From NCBI RefSeq assembly GCF_013213835.1, contig NZ_JABSSU010000004.1, positions 62,001 to 126,000 on the forward strand: DNA of 64,000 bases. The letters are read 5' to 3'. A program made the translations under genes and the position numbers. Shown one piece after another: positions 18,221-26,176 of this stretch. The notes under the pieces are model-generated. The model was not told the DNA's origin. It was given only the letters and a program-made list of their open reading frames with translations, and ran no database searches. Positions within the stretch are counted from its first letter, which is position 1. Each line of letters opens with the position of its first letter. The stretch comes from Winogradskyella sp. (lineage in GTDB: Bacteria > Bacteroidota > Bacteroidia > Flavobacteriales > Flavobacteriaceae).

Positions 18221-18766
18221 GTGAGTTTAGAACAACTCATTAAAAAGTGTATAAAACAAGATGCTAAAGCACAAAGTCAGTTATACAAGCAATATGCAAG
18301 TAAATTATTTTCGCTTTGTCTTAAGTATTGTTCAAACTATGCAGAAGCAGAAGACGTTCTGCATGATGCTTTTATTACTGTTTTTAGTAAAATAGATCAG
18401 TATAAAAACAAAGGTTCTTTTGAAGGTTGGTTAAAACGCATTGCAATTAACACAGCATTGCAACGCTACAGAGATGATGTAGGAGTTTATGATATAATAA
18501 ACGAAGGCAATATAGAAGACGTCTCAGTAGATTTAAATGATGATGAATTGAGTTTAGATTTTTTACTCGGCATCATCCAAGAATTACCAAATAGATATAG
18601 ATTGGTGTTTAATTTATATGTATTAGACGGTTATTCTCATGTAGAAATAAGTGAATTGATTAATATTTCTACTGGAACATCAAAATCTAACCTTGCAAGA
18701 GCAAGGCTAATTTTAAAAGAAAAAATAGAGAGTTATAAAGCGAGTTTAAATTCGCAGTCATTATAA
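18221..18766 (+). CDS. ECF-type RNA polymerase sigma factor
   Basis: 181 residues from a GTG start; no in-frame ATG fits. Region 2 spans ~22-85 (YKQYASKLFSLCLKYC, AEDVLHDAFITVFSKI, GSFEGWLKRIAINTAL), and region 4 spans ~120-172 with the helix-turn-helix GYSHVEISELINISTGTSKSNLARAR. The group is the Bacteroidota ECF family whose genes pair with membrane anti-sigma proteins. The gene ends one base before the ATG of the following protein, so the two are coupled. It likely directs transcription of an envelope-related regulon. Confidence 0.92.
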   Translation: MSLEQLIKKCIKQDAKAQSQLYKQYASKLFSLCLKYCSNYAEAEDVLHDAFITVFSKIDQYKNKGSFEGWLKRIAINTALQRYRDDVGVYDIINEGNIEDVSVDLNDDELSLDFLLGIIQELPNRYRLVFNLYVLDGYSHVEISELINISTGTSKSNLARARLILKEKIESYKASLNSQSL

Positions 18767-18767
18767 A

Positions 18768-20336
18768 ATGAGTGAAAAGAAAAACATAGATAGACTTTTT
18801 CAGGAAAAGTTTAAAGATTTCGAAGTTGCACCAAACGATGCAATATGGAATCGTATAAACGAAAGTCTACCTAATAACGAAAAGAAAAAACGCAGAGTGA
18901 TTCCAATCTGGTGGCAGATTGCTGGTGTTGCAGCTAGTGTTGTACTTCTTTTAAATATAGGTTTTTCGTTTTTTAATTCAGAAGAAAATTCTAGTGATAC
19001 ACCAGTTATTGTTAATACAGAAACAGAAAATAACTCTGATACAAAAAAGAATGAGAATAGTACATTAGATGCATCCAATGACAGAACTAAATCTTCTGAA
19101 GAATTAAACAATACTAGTTTAGTTGAATCTGATATTCATCAAAACAATGAGGATAAGAACACAGACAGCAATGATGCATTAACTAACACCTCATCACAAC
19201 CATTTAATAATAGTACAAAAACTCTAGGTCTACTTACAGAAGATAATAGTACTAACCAGACAAGTAAAACTCTAAAATCCTCAGTTAATGAATTAATTAA
19301 TGGAGAAAGTACACCTAAAAATACTGTAGCAGCAAGCGACAACACTCAAAGCACAGAGAAAACTAAAAATGATTTGTCGAGTAATGAATTTATTAATTCA
19401 GAACTTAAAAAGGCAATAGAAAATAATTCTTCTACTGTTACTGAAATTACGAATAAAGGAGATAACATTAAGGAAAATAGTACTATAATAAATGAACAAA
19501 AAGAAGTAAGTACTATTGAAAAGGAAAAAGAATCTATAGAAAGTGCTATTGCTGAAAATAATAATGACGACATAATTGAAAAAGAAAAAGATGATGAACC
19601 TAACAGGTGGAGCATTACGCCAAATGTTGCGCCTGTTTACTTTGCTTCATTGGGGGAAGGATCTCCGATTCACAATCAATTTAATACCAATAGCAAAGGA
19701 AGCGACATTAACATGAGTTATGGCATAACTGGCAGTTATGCTATTTCTGATAGAATTAAAGTAAGAGCTGGTGTTAATCGTGTGAATCTTAATTATACAA
19801 CTTCAGGTGTTTATGCATTCTCAGGATCTGATATAATTGTAGCAAGTAGTGATAACGCTTCTCAATCAAGCCAATCTCAAGGTAATATTACACTTAGAGA
19901 AGGTGCTAATGTCGCTCTTATGAGCTCTAAAGTGATGAATAGAGCCTCAGCACCAGAAGTTTTTAACACTAAACTTACTGGCGATTTAGATCAACGCTTC
20001 GGATTCATAGAAATACCTCTTGAGATAGAATACAAATTATTAGATAAGAAATTTGGGTTAAATGTTGTTGGTGGTTTCAGTACTTTCTTTTTAAATGAAA
20101 ATGAAATTTTTGCTGATATAGACGGTACTTCAACTTTAATTGGGGAAGCTAACAATATTAATAATACAAGTTTCAGTGCCAATTTTGGTTTAGGACTAAA
20201 TTATAATGTCACTAAAAAGTGGAATATAAATTTAGAGCCTCAGTTTAAATATCAAATCAATACATTCAATAATACCTTTGGTAATTTTAGACCATTCTTT
20301 ATTGGGTTGTATACAGGAATAATTTATAAGTTTTAG
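18768..20336 (+). CDS. Putative dual membrane-spanning anti-sigma factor with outer-membrane beta-barrel
   Basis: 522 residues in four parts. A charged cytoplasmic N-terminus (1-43, with FEVAPNDAIWNRINESL) resembles sigma-binding segments of Bacteroidota anti-sigma factors. One membrane helix follows (~44-69, IPIWWQIAGVAASVVLLLNI). Then comes a ~210-residue low-complexity linker rich in Asn, Ser, Thr, Glu and Lys, long enough to cross the periplasm. The C-terminal ~240 residues are amphipathic beta strands ending in the terminal phenylalanine of outer-membrane barrels (TGIIYKF). Dual membrane-spanning anti-sigma factors (Dma) with this layout have been described in Bacteroides thetaiotaomicron, linked to vesiculation. 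Coupling to the sigma gene supports the assignment, and function here is inferred. Confidence 0.78.
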   Translation: MSEKKNIDRLFQEKFKDFEVAPNDAIWNRINESLPNNEKKKRRVIPIWWQIAGVAASVVLLLNIGFSFFNSEENSSDTPVIVNTETENNSDTKKNENSTLDASNDRTKSSEELNNTSLVESDIHQNNEDKNTDSNDALTNTSSQPFNNSTKTLGLLTEDNSTNQTSKTLKSSVNELINGESTPKNTVAASDNTQSTEKTKNDLSSNEFINSELKKAIENNSSTVTEITNKGDNIKENSTIINEQKEVSTIEKEKESIESAIAENNNDDIIEKEKDDEPNRWSITPNVAPVYFASLGEGSPIHNQFNTNSKGSDINMSYGITGSYAISDRIKVRAGVNRVNLNYTTSGVYAFSGSDIIVASSDNASQSSQSQGNITLREGANVALMSSKVMNRASAPEVFNTKLTGDLDQRFGFIEIPLEIEYKLLDKKFGLNVVGGFSTFFLNENEIFADIDGTSTLIGEANNINNTSFSANFGLGLNYNVTKKWNINLEPQFKYQINTFNNTFGNFRPFFIGLYTGIIYKF

Positions 20337-20350
20337 GTTAAAAAAAAGAG

Positions 20351-20373
20351 AATTGCCCTGTGGTAAGGCAATT
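20351..20373 (+). other. Hairpin preceding the terminator
   Basis: AATTGCC (20351-20357) pairs with GGCAATT (20367-20373) around a 9-base loop, 15 bases after the barrel gene's stop. It may protect the 3' end of the transcript. Confidence 0.4.
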
Positions 20374-20389
20374 ATCAAGCAATGATGAC

Positions 20390-20427
20390 AAAAGCTACTC
20401 ATGGTTGGGTAGCTTTTATTTTTTTAA
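20390..20427 (+). terminator. Terminator of the sigma/anti-sigma unit
   Basis: AAAAGCTAC (20390-20398) pairs with GTAGCTTTT (20409-20417), followed by a T-rich run to 20426. It overlaps the last codons of the convergent plsC gene. Confidence 0.8.
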
Positions 20428-21156
20428 AGATTTTGATAATTCTTTATATATAATTTCTCTTGCTTTTTTATTGAGAGACTTAGTGTCTTCAATTTTCAAA
20501 TCTTTGGTGTCTAAAAATTCGTGAATTTTCACTCTCATTCTACCAGGTCCACCACTGAAAAATGTGTATGAAAAACGCTTTTTATTATCATAAAACGTCA
20601 TTGGTACAATTGGAATTTGATGATTAATGGCTAATCTAAACGCACCATCTTTAAAGTCATCTAGAATTATTTCTTCATCTGGAACACCTCCTTCTGGAAA
20701 TATACAAATACTCAATCCTTGTTTAAGACGCCTCTGTGCTCTTAAAAACACCGCTTGTCTGCTTTTAGCACTGCTTCTATCTACTAATATACATGTACGT
20801 TTATATACAAAACCGAATAGCGGAATGTTTGCTAATTCTTTTTTGCCAACGAAAACAAAGGGATTTTTAACACTTGCCAACATCAGCATTATGTCTGTCA
20901 TTGATGTATGATTTGCAATGAACATATAACTCTCACCTGTTTTCGGTTTTTGTTTGGTCTTAATCTTATAAGAAAATCCCATACCTATGAGAATAAACTT
21001 AGCCCAAAATCGTGCAATTTTAAAGAACTGTGGATACCATTTTTCTCTAGATATTACAATTAAAAGTGCCGGCAACAATAAAAGAATTGGCAGTGTTACC
21101 AAGATATAGAAATAAATACGATATAAAATCCAAAATGGATACTTAAAGATTGCCAT
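20416..21156 (-). CDS. plsC: 1-acyl-sn-glycerol-3-phosphate acyltransferase
   Basis: 246 residues. Acyltransferase block I is NHTSMTD (H83 and D88 of the HX4D motif) and block III is FPEGG (~154-158); both define the PlsC/LPAAT superfamily. The N-terminus has a strong membrane segment (~10-36). It esterifies the sn-2 position of lysophosphatidic acid to give phosphatidic acid at the inner membrane. Other PlsC-fold enzymes (lysophospholipid or ornithine-lipid acyltransferases) cannot be ruled out by motif alone. The gene stands alone between convergent and divergent neighbours. Confidence 0.85.
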   Translation of the reverse strand: MAIFKYPFWILYRIYFYILVTLPILLLLPALLIVISREKWYPQFFKIARFWAKFILIGMGFSYKIKTKQKPKTGESYMFIANHTSMTDIMLMLASVKNPFVFVGKKELANIPLFGFVYKRTCILVDRSSAKSRQAVFLRAQRRLKQGLSICIFPEGGVPDEEIILDDFKDGAFRLAINHQIPIVPMTFYDNKKRFSYTFFSGGPGRMRVKIHEFLDTKDLKIEDTKSLNKKAREIIYKELSKSLKK

Positions 21157-21193
21157 GGCATCAAAACTAATTAAATAGTTCTACTAAAAAAAT

Positions 21194-21201
21194 TATCTTT
21201 G
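21194..21201 (+). promoter_or_regulatory. Candidate -7 element for trpS
   Basis: TATCTTTG, an exact TAnnTTTG match, ~120 bases before the trpS ATG. No clear -33 TTG at the expected distance. If used, the leader would contain two palindromic repeats (21222-21244 and 21300-21317). Confidence 0.4.
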
Positions 21202-21221
21202 TTCCTTAAATTTTATTGCGC

Positions 21222-21244
21222 TGTCATTTTGAGCGTAGTCGAGA
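21222..21244 (-). repeat. Dispersed repeat, core R, inverted copy
   Basis: TGTCATTTTGAGCGTAGTCG plus adjoining bases. Read on the minus strand it gives CGACTACGCTCA...TGACA, the same core as the copies at 29745 and 49778. Confidence 0.7.
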
Positions 21245-21299
21245 AATCTCATCATATTATGAGCTTTTTTTTTGAATTTTTTAGTTTAATTTAAAATGA

Positions 21300-21317
21300 T
21301 TCCTGCTTTCACAGGAA
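21300..21317. repeat. Palindrome S, at the trpS ribosome-binding region
   Basis: TTCCTGctttcaCAGGAA, a perfect 6+6 inverted repeat ending five bases before the trpS ATG. The same palindrome recurs at 25884 and 48555. It could fold in the mRNA and mask initiation. Confidence 0.7.
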
Positions 21318-21322
21318 ATATT

Positions 21323-22294
21323 ATGGCAAGGATACTAACAGGAATACAAAGCACAGGAACACCTCATTTAGGTAACATTTTAGGTGCAATTATACCCGCA
21401 ATTGAAAAGGCAAAAGACGATGCAAACGAATCATATCTCTTTATTGCAGACCTGCACTCTTTAACCCAAATTAAAGATGCAGAAACACTACGTAGCAATA
21501 CGTATTCTACGGCTGCCACCTGGTTGGCCTTTGGTTTAGATATAGATCAGACAGTGTTTTACAGACAAAGTGACGTTGCACAAGTTACTGAACTGGCTTG
21601 GTACCTCAACTGTTTCTTTCCATTTAAACGTTTAGAATTGGCACATAGCTTTAAAGATAAAGCTGACCGGTTGGATGATGTTAATGGTGGTTTATTTACT
21701 TACCCTATGCTGATGGCAGCAGATATTCTATTGTATGATGCGGAGATTATACCTGTTGGTAAGGACCAAGAGCAACATATTGAAATGACAAGAGATGTAG
21801 CATCTCGTTTTCATGCTAAAATGGGAGGTGAAACATTTGTATTACCACAGGCGGATATTCAAAAAGACACGATGCTAATTCCTGGTACTGATGGTGCAAA
21901 AATGAGTAAGAGTAAAGGTAACACCATTAATATCTTTTTACCAGAAAAGAAACTTCGTAAGCAAATCATGTCCATTCAAACGGATAGTACACCACTAGAG
22001 GAACCTAAAGATTGGTCTACCTGTAACTGTTTTGCCCTATATAATATTATAGCGTCAGAAGAACAGGTTGCAGTTATGAAAGCAAACTATGAAGGTGGAA
22101 ACTACGGTTATGGCCATGCAAAGCAAGCTTTATACGAGCTTATTTTAGAGCGTTTTGCTGAACCTAGAGAACGTTATAACTACTACATGGATAATCTTAA
22201 TGAAGTTGATGCAGCTTTAGCAAAAGGCGCCGATAAAGCGAAAGTTGTTGCCGATGATGTCTTAAAACGTGTGAGAGCTAAAGTTGGGTATTAA
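21323..22294 (+). CDS. trpS: Tryptophanyl-tRNA synthetase
   Basis: 323 residues from the ATG at 21323 (MARILTGIQSTGTPHLGN). The nine codons upstream in the open frame lie inside a dispersed palindrome and are not counted. The class I HIGH-type motif is TGTPHLGNILGA (~8-19) and the KMSKS loop is GAKMSKSKGN (~191-200); DRLDDVNGGLFTYPMLMAADILLYDA is typical of TrpRS. It charges tRNA-Trp in the cytoplasm. The palindrome just before the start may affect translation. Confidence 0.97.
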   Translation: MARILTGIQSTGTPHLGNILGAIIPAIEKAKDDANESYLFIADLHSLTQIKDAETLRSNTYSTAATWLAFGLDIDQTVFYRQSDVAQVTELAWYLNCFFPFKRLELAHSFKDKADRLDDVNGGLFTYPMLMAADILLYDAEIIPVGKDQEQHIEMTRDVASRFHAKMGGETFVLPQADIQKDTMLIPGTDGAKMSKSKGNTINIFLPEKKLRKQIMSIQTDSTPLEEPKDWSTCNCFALYNIIASEEQVAVMKANYEGGNYGYGHAKQALYELILERFAEPRERYNYYMDNLNEVDAALAKGADKAKVVADDVLKRVRAKVGY

Positions 22295-22327
22295 AATTTT
22301 TAACTCATACATCTAGTTGATATATCC

Positions 22328-22987
22328 CTATTTATGACAACAGTATTTTTTAAACTGTGAATATAATTGAGATTCAAGATCTTGATCTTCTGGAACAAAA
22401 TAGTAACCATCAGCATCCTCTTTTATACTAACAGGTATTTCTTCAGAAATTTTTGATTTTGAGACTACTTCTTTAGATTGTTCATCCAAAAGCACCAGAT
22501 AATTAGTCTTAATACCATAGTGTTTTTGTGATAGAATAAATCCGCCATCTATATACTCATACTCTTCAGATAAATTATTTAAGCCGTACTTTGCTCTAAA
22601 TATTAAAAGTTCCTTTTCGTATTTATCAATCTCTTTGATTTCATTGTCCTGACACTTAATCACGAATTCCGTTTTGCCTAGACTATCTTTTAGGGTAATT
22701 GTCTTAATATTTTTTGGTTTTGGATGATGCTCTTCCTTAATTAGTTTACCATTCCTTATATGTTTGTAATAATCGCCATACTTTACAATTTTGTTCTCAA
22801 TAATTCTATAGTTACTGTCTTCAAAAAACAAACTATCATTGGTTTTATTAATCCTTTCATAATACACTTCTTGTCCCAATGTATCAATGTAGGTTGTCTT
22901 TGTCATTACATCAAAGGACTTTATTGTATCATTTTGAGCAAAGCTTATATTTTGAAAAATTAAGAAAAGTAAAATCAGTTTTCTCAT
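22328..22987 (-). CDS. Exported protein of unknown function
   Basis: 219 residues with a Sec signal peptide (MRKLILLFLIFQNISFAQ) ending before NDTIKSFDV. The mature region has repeating charged beta-like segments such as TYIDTLGQEVYYERINKT, YYKHIRNGKLIKEEHH and SLGKTEFVIKCQDNEI, which vaguely recall MORN or toxin-antidote repeat proteins, but I cannot assign a family. It begins nine bases after dprA ends, so it may be read through from dprA. Likely periplasmic. Confidence 0.7.
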   Translation of the reverse strand: MRKLILLFLIFQNISFAQNDTIKSFDVMTKTTYIDTLGQEVYYERINKTNDSLFFEDSNYRIIENKIVKYGDYYKHIRNGKLIKEEHHPKPKNIKTITLKDSLGKTEFVIKCQDNEIKEIDKYEKELLIFRAKYGLNNLSEEYEYIDGGFILSQKHYGIKTNYLVLLDEQSKEVVSKSKISEEIPVSIKEDADGYYFVPEDQDLESQLYSQFKKYCCHK

Positions 22988-22996
22988 TAGTATAGT

Positions 22997-24109
22997 TTAA
23001 ATTATTTCAAACAATTTTCCAGGTAAAGGTCTTACCAGACCTTTTAATTCCATATTGAGTAAAATACCCGCTAATTTATATGAGGGAATTTTGCAATCAA
23101 AGGCAATAGTATCAAGCAATTCTTTGTCGTTATCTTTTAGATAATCATAGATGATTTTCTCTTCTACATCTAATTCCACAAATAGCTGCTTTTGTATTAC
23201 TGATTTAGAACTTGTAGTGTCATCTTCTAGCTGCCAGTTTAACATATAAGGCACATCTAACGGATTCGACAACAAATGCGCTTTTTGATATTTTATAAGA
23301 TTATTACAACCTATACTTTGGCTATCTGTTATTCTTCCTGGCACTGCAAATACTTCTCTGTTATAAGAATTTGCAATGTCAGCAGTAACTAAACTACCAC
23401 CTTTTTCGGCAGACTCAATAACTATGGTCGCCTCGCTTAATCCCGCAATAATTCTATTGCGTTTAAGAAAATTGTTTCTGTCAAAGACATCTGTACTCCA
23501 AAAATCTGTAAAAAAGCCACCATGGTTTTCTATGTCAGCAACGTATTTTTTATGCACTTTAGGATAAATCTGATTAAGGCCATGAGCCAAACAACCAATG
23601 GTTTGCAGATTGTGCTTTACCGCAGCTTTTTGGGCAGTAATATCAGTGCCATAAGCAAAACCTGAAACTATAACCGGATTGTAAGGCGATAAGGTTTCTA
23701 CAAGCTTTTCACAAAACGCAACACCATTTGTGGTTATTTTTCTTGTTCCGACAATACTAATTATAGGCTGCTGTTTTAAATTAATATTACCCGATTGAAA
23801 CAATACAATTGGACCATCAATACAATGCTTTAATCTTTCAGGGTAACTGTCTTCTGTAAAATAGTGAGCAACAATATTATTATCTCTAATAAACTTTAAC
23901 TCTTGTTCAGCTTCAGCAATATATGAATCATCAAAAAGACCGTCTATAGTAACAGCTCCTATGCCATCAATTTTTAGAAGATTACTTCGCTTTTCTTTAA
24001 GTACAGCTTCTGCAGAGCCACAATGATTAATCAACTTTTTTGCTGTAGTTGGACCTATTTTTAGTACGTGTTGTAAAGCCAATGCAAAAATTAATTGTTG
24101 ATCTGTCAT
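22997..24109 (-). CDS. dprA: DNA-processing protein DprA
   Basis: 370 residues. The N-terminal helix-hairpin-helix-like region (~1-70) includes HVLKIGPTTAKKLI. The Rossmann-like DprA core (~80-300) has ISIVGTRKITTNG, VSGFAYGTDITAQKAAV, LAHGLNQIYP, NRIIAGLSEATIVIESAEKGGSL and VFAVPGRI. The C-terminal winged-helix domain (~310-370) ends in MELKGLVRPLPGKLFEI. DprA protects incoming single-stranded DNA and loads RecA during natural transformation. The gene diverges from the HU/SPOR gene. Confidence 0.96.
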   Translation of the reverse strand: MTDQQLIFALALQHVLKIGPTTAKKLINHCGSAEAVLKEKRSNLLKIDGIGAVTIDGLFDDSYIAEAEQELKFIRDNNIVAHYFTEDSYPERLKHCIDGPIVLFQSGNINLKQQPIISIVGTRKITTNGVAFCEKLVETLSPYNPVIVSGFAYGTDITAQKAAVKHNLQTIGCLAHGLNQIYPKVHKKYVADIENHGGFFTDFWSTDVFDRNNFLKRNRIIAGLSEATIVIESAEKGGSLVTADIANSYNREVFAVPGRITDSQSIGCNNLIKYQKAHLLSNPLDVPYMLNWQLEDDTTSSKSVIQKQLFVELDVEEKIIYDYLKDNDKELLDTIAFDCKIPSYKLAGILLNMELKGLVRPLPGKLFEII

Positions 24110-24200
24110 TATATGTGATTGATTTTAAACCTACAAGAAACTAAATTTTGAGATGTTAATAACTATGTGAACACAAACTTTTATCACCTACAAAAATTTT

Positions 24201-24208
24201 TAACTTTG
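24201..24208 (+). promoter_or_regulatory. -7 element at the HU/SPOR gene
   Basis: TAACTTTG, an exact TAnnTTTG match, only seven bases before the ATG at 24216. The mRNA would be leaderless or nearly so. No -33 TTG is found at 18-21 bases. Confidence 0.45.
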
Positions 24209-24215
24209 TTTTTGT

Positions 24216-25154
24216 ATGCAATTAGAAACCTATATAAGTGATCTTCTTTACCGTTACGAATGTGTAACTATTCCGGAATTTGGTGCATTTATATCAAATA
24301 GAGTATCTGCAAAAATTCATGATACAACACACACATTTTATCCTCCAAAAAAGATATTATCGTTTAACGAGCAAATTCAAAATAACGATGGGCTTTTAGC
24401 AAACTATATTGCCGAAATAGAAAAGATTCCATACAACATTGCGATAGACAAAATATCGAAACATGTTAAAGCCATAAAGTCTTATTTGACAGAAGGTGAA
24501 ACTATTAAATTAGAAAATATTGGTGATTTAATTCTAAATTCTGAAGGGAATATACTTTTTAACCCTTCTAATCATATCAACTACTTAACAGACTCTTTTG
24601 GACTGTCTCATTATAGAAGTTCTGATATTAAACGTGAAATCTATAAAGAAGAGATTACTAAAATTGAAACTGTAGCACCAATAGCAATTACACCAGAAAG
24701 ACGATCTAGTCGCAATTGGTTAAAATATGCTGCGGCAGCTGTAATTATTTTAGGTTTGAGTGGTTTTGGTGCTGCTAATTATTATAATTCAACAATTGAA
24801 GATCACAATCAATTAGCACAAGAAGAAGCTAACGCACAACTTGATGCTAAAGTGCAAGAAGCAACGTTTGTTATCACTAACCCATTACCTGCAGCTACCT
24901 TATTGCTTGAAAAACAAACAGGTAATTATCATGTTGTTGCTGGTGCTTTTAGAGTTGAGGCCAACTCTGATAAAAAAGTAAATCAGCTGAGAGAATTAGG
25001 TTATAAAGCGCGTAAAATAGGTAAGAACAGATACGGACTACATGAAGTAGTTTACTCGAGCTATGATAATAGAGCTGATGCCCAGCGTGCACTTTTCAAT
25101 ATCAGACTAGAGCATAATCAAGATGCTTGGTTATTAATTAAGAAGTTAGATTAA
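24216..25154 (+). CDS. HU-CCDC81/SPOR domain protein
   Basis: 312 residues. The N-terminal ~140 residues carry two HU-CCDC81-like segments (YISDLLYRYECVTIPEFGAF; ILSFNEQIQNNDGLLANYI; then KLENIGDLILNSEGNILF). A single membrane helix spans ~168-187 (WLKYAAAAVIILGLSGFGAA), and the C-terminus (~230-312) is a SPOR domain (YHVVAGAFRVEANSDKKVNQLRELGYKARKIG). This arrangement puts an HU-like domain in the cytoplasm and a denuded-glycan-binding SPOR domain in the periplasm, suggesting a role at the division septum and perhaps in linking nucleoid and wall. That role is inferred. The family is widespread in Bacteroidota. Confidence 0.85.
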   Translation: MQLETYISDLLYRYECVTIPEFGAFISNRVSAKIHDTTHTFYPPKKILSFNEQIQNNDGLLANYIAEIEKIPYNIAIDKISKHVKAIKSYLTEGETIKLENIGDLILNSEGNILFNPSNHINYLTDSFGLSHYRSSDIKREIYKEEITKIETVAPIAITPERRSSRNWLKYAAAAVIILGLSGFGAANYYNSTIEDHNQLAQEEANAQLDAKVQEATFVITNPLPAATLLLEKQTGNYHVVAGAFRVEANSDKKVNQLRELGYKARKIGKNRYGLHEVVYSSYDNRADAQRALFNIRLEHNQDAWLLIKKLD

Positions 25155-25257
25155 TAGCTTTTTACTTCCTTCATTTTTCATTTTTTAATACTCAAGTAAG
25201 ATGACTCTAACCTTGGATTAAAATGCTAAATCGTACACCTACAATCTAAAATCAACT

Positions 25258-25265
25258 TATCTTTG
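25258..25265 (+). promoter_or_regulatory. -7 element of the thioesterase gene
   Basis: TATCTTTG, an exact TAnnTTTG match, 17 bases before the ATG at 25283. No -33 TTG at the normal spacing. Confidence 0.5.
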
Positions 25266-25282
25266 CAGAAATTTCAAACATT

Positions 25283-25792
25283 ATGCAACCAAGAACAGCG
25301 GCACAGTCTAAAACAGTAATGACTGATTTGGTTTTACCAAGTGAAACCAATCCTATAAATAACTTATTTGGTGGTGAATTACTGGCGCGTATGGATAGAG
25401 CTGCAAGTATTGCAGCTAGAAGACATAGTCGACGTATAGTTGTTACAGCTTCAGTTAATCATGTTGCCTTTAATAGGGCTATTCCTTTAGGAAGTGTTGT
25501 AACTATTGAAGCTAAGGTTTCCAGAGCCTTTTCAAGTTCTATGGAAGTGTATCTAGATGTTTGGATTGAGGATAGAGAATCTGGTGAATGTATAAAAGCA
25601 AATGAAGCCATTTACACATTTGTTGCTGTGGATGAAACAGGAAGACCTGTTAAAATCGCTGAATTAGTGCCTGAAACGGATCTAGAAAAACAACGTTACG
25701 AAGCTGCTTTGCGCCGTAAACAATTAAGTCTTGTTTTGGCTGGTAAAATGAAACCTTTAGATGCTACCGAATTAAAAGCGCTTTTTGAGTAA
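25283..25792 (+). CDS. Acyl-CoA thioesterase, hotdog fold
   Basis: 169 residues. NPINNLFGGELLARMDRAASIAARRHS (~25-51) is the active-site helix of YciA/ACOT-type thioesterases, with the polar residue facing CoA, followed by VNHVAFNRAIPLGSVVTIEAKVSRAFSSSMEV, the hallmark hotdog beta sheet. It hydrolyses acyl-CoA esters in the cytoplasm; chain-length preference is not readable. The extra C-terminal helix (~135-169) is common in this subfamily. The gene seems monocistronic. Confidence 0.9.
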   Translation: MQPRTAAQSKTVMTDLVLPSETNPINNLFGGELLARMDRAASIAARRHSRRIVVTASVNHVAFNRAIPLGSVVTIEAKVSRAFSSSMEVYLDVWIEDRESGECIKANEAIYTFVAVDETGRPVKIAELVPETDLEKQRYEAALRRKQLSLVLAGKMKPLDATELKALFE

Positions 25793-25802
25793 TACACCAC
25801 TT

Positions 25803-25829
25803 AGACATCTACTACGCTTAGTCTGACAT
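25803..25829 (+). repeat. Dispersed repeat, degenerate core R
   Basis: AGACATCTACTACGCTTAGTCTGACAT matches the R core (CTACGCTCAGTCTGACA) with a few changes. Confidence 0.5.
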
Positions 25830-25883
25830 CTAAGATTTGGTATATAAAGTATATTACCTTTCTCTTTTTTAGACAAAAAAAGT

Positions 25884-25904
25884 TTCCTGCTTTGGCAGGA
25901 ATGA
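25884..25904. repeat. Palindrome S
   Basis: TTCCTGCtttgGCAGGAA plus TGA; a perfect 7+7 inverted repeat ~55 bases before the small lipoprotein gene. Confidence 0.7.
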
Positions 25905-25960
25905 TAATTAAACCTTTTTAAACTTATTTAGTCTTATCTCTAAACCAAATTTATTTAATG

Positions 25961-26176
25961 ATGAGATATTTAGTCTATACTTTAGTCTTAGTGTTTGCAT
26001 TAGGAACAACCTCTTGTGCAAGACGTGTTGTAGTAAAACAACCAACAACAGTTACTGTTGTGAAAAAATTACCACGTCAATATAAGGTTGTAAGAGTTAA
26101 AGGTAAACGCTATTATTATTTTAATGGCAGACACTACAGAAAGACTAGAAATGGATATGTCGTTGTGCGTGTTTAA
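25961..26176 (+). CDS. Small basic lipoprotein
   Basis: 71 residues from the second of two adjacent Met codons (an ATG at 25958 is equally possible). Signal peptide with lipobox LGTTSC, then a very basic, tyrosine-rich mature part (KKLPRQYKVVRVKGKRYYYF, then NGRHYRKTRNGYVVVRV). The aromatic-basic repeat resembles short DUF6515-like envelope proteins, but the match is loose. It could bind murein, DNA or polysaccharide on the periplasmic side. Its last four bases overlap the end of the convergent envC-like gene. Confidence 0.7.
   Translation: MRYLVYTLVLVFALGTTSCARRVVVKQPTTVTVVKKLPRQYKVVRVKGKRYYYFNGRHYRKTRNGYVVVRV

Noticed and set aside
18800..19615. Minus-strand frames within the anti-sigma-like gene linker
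   Set aside because: The Asn/Ser/Thr-rich linker gives long serine/leucine-rich antisense frames by composition alone.
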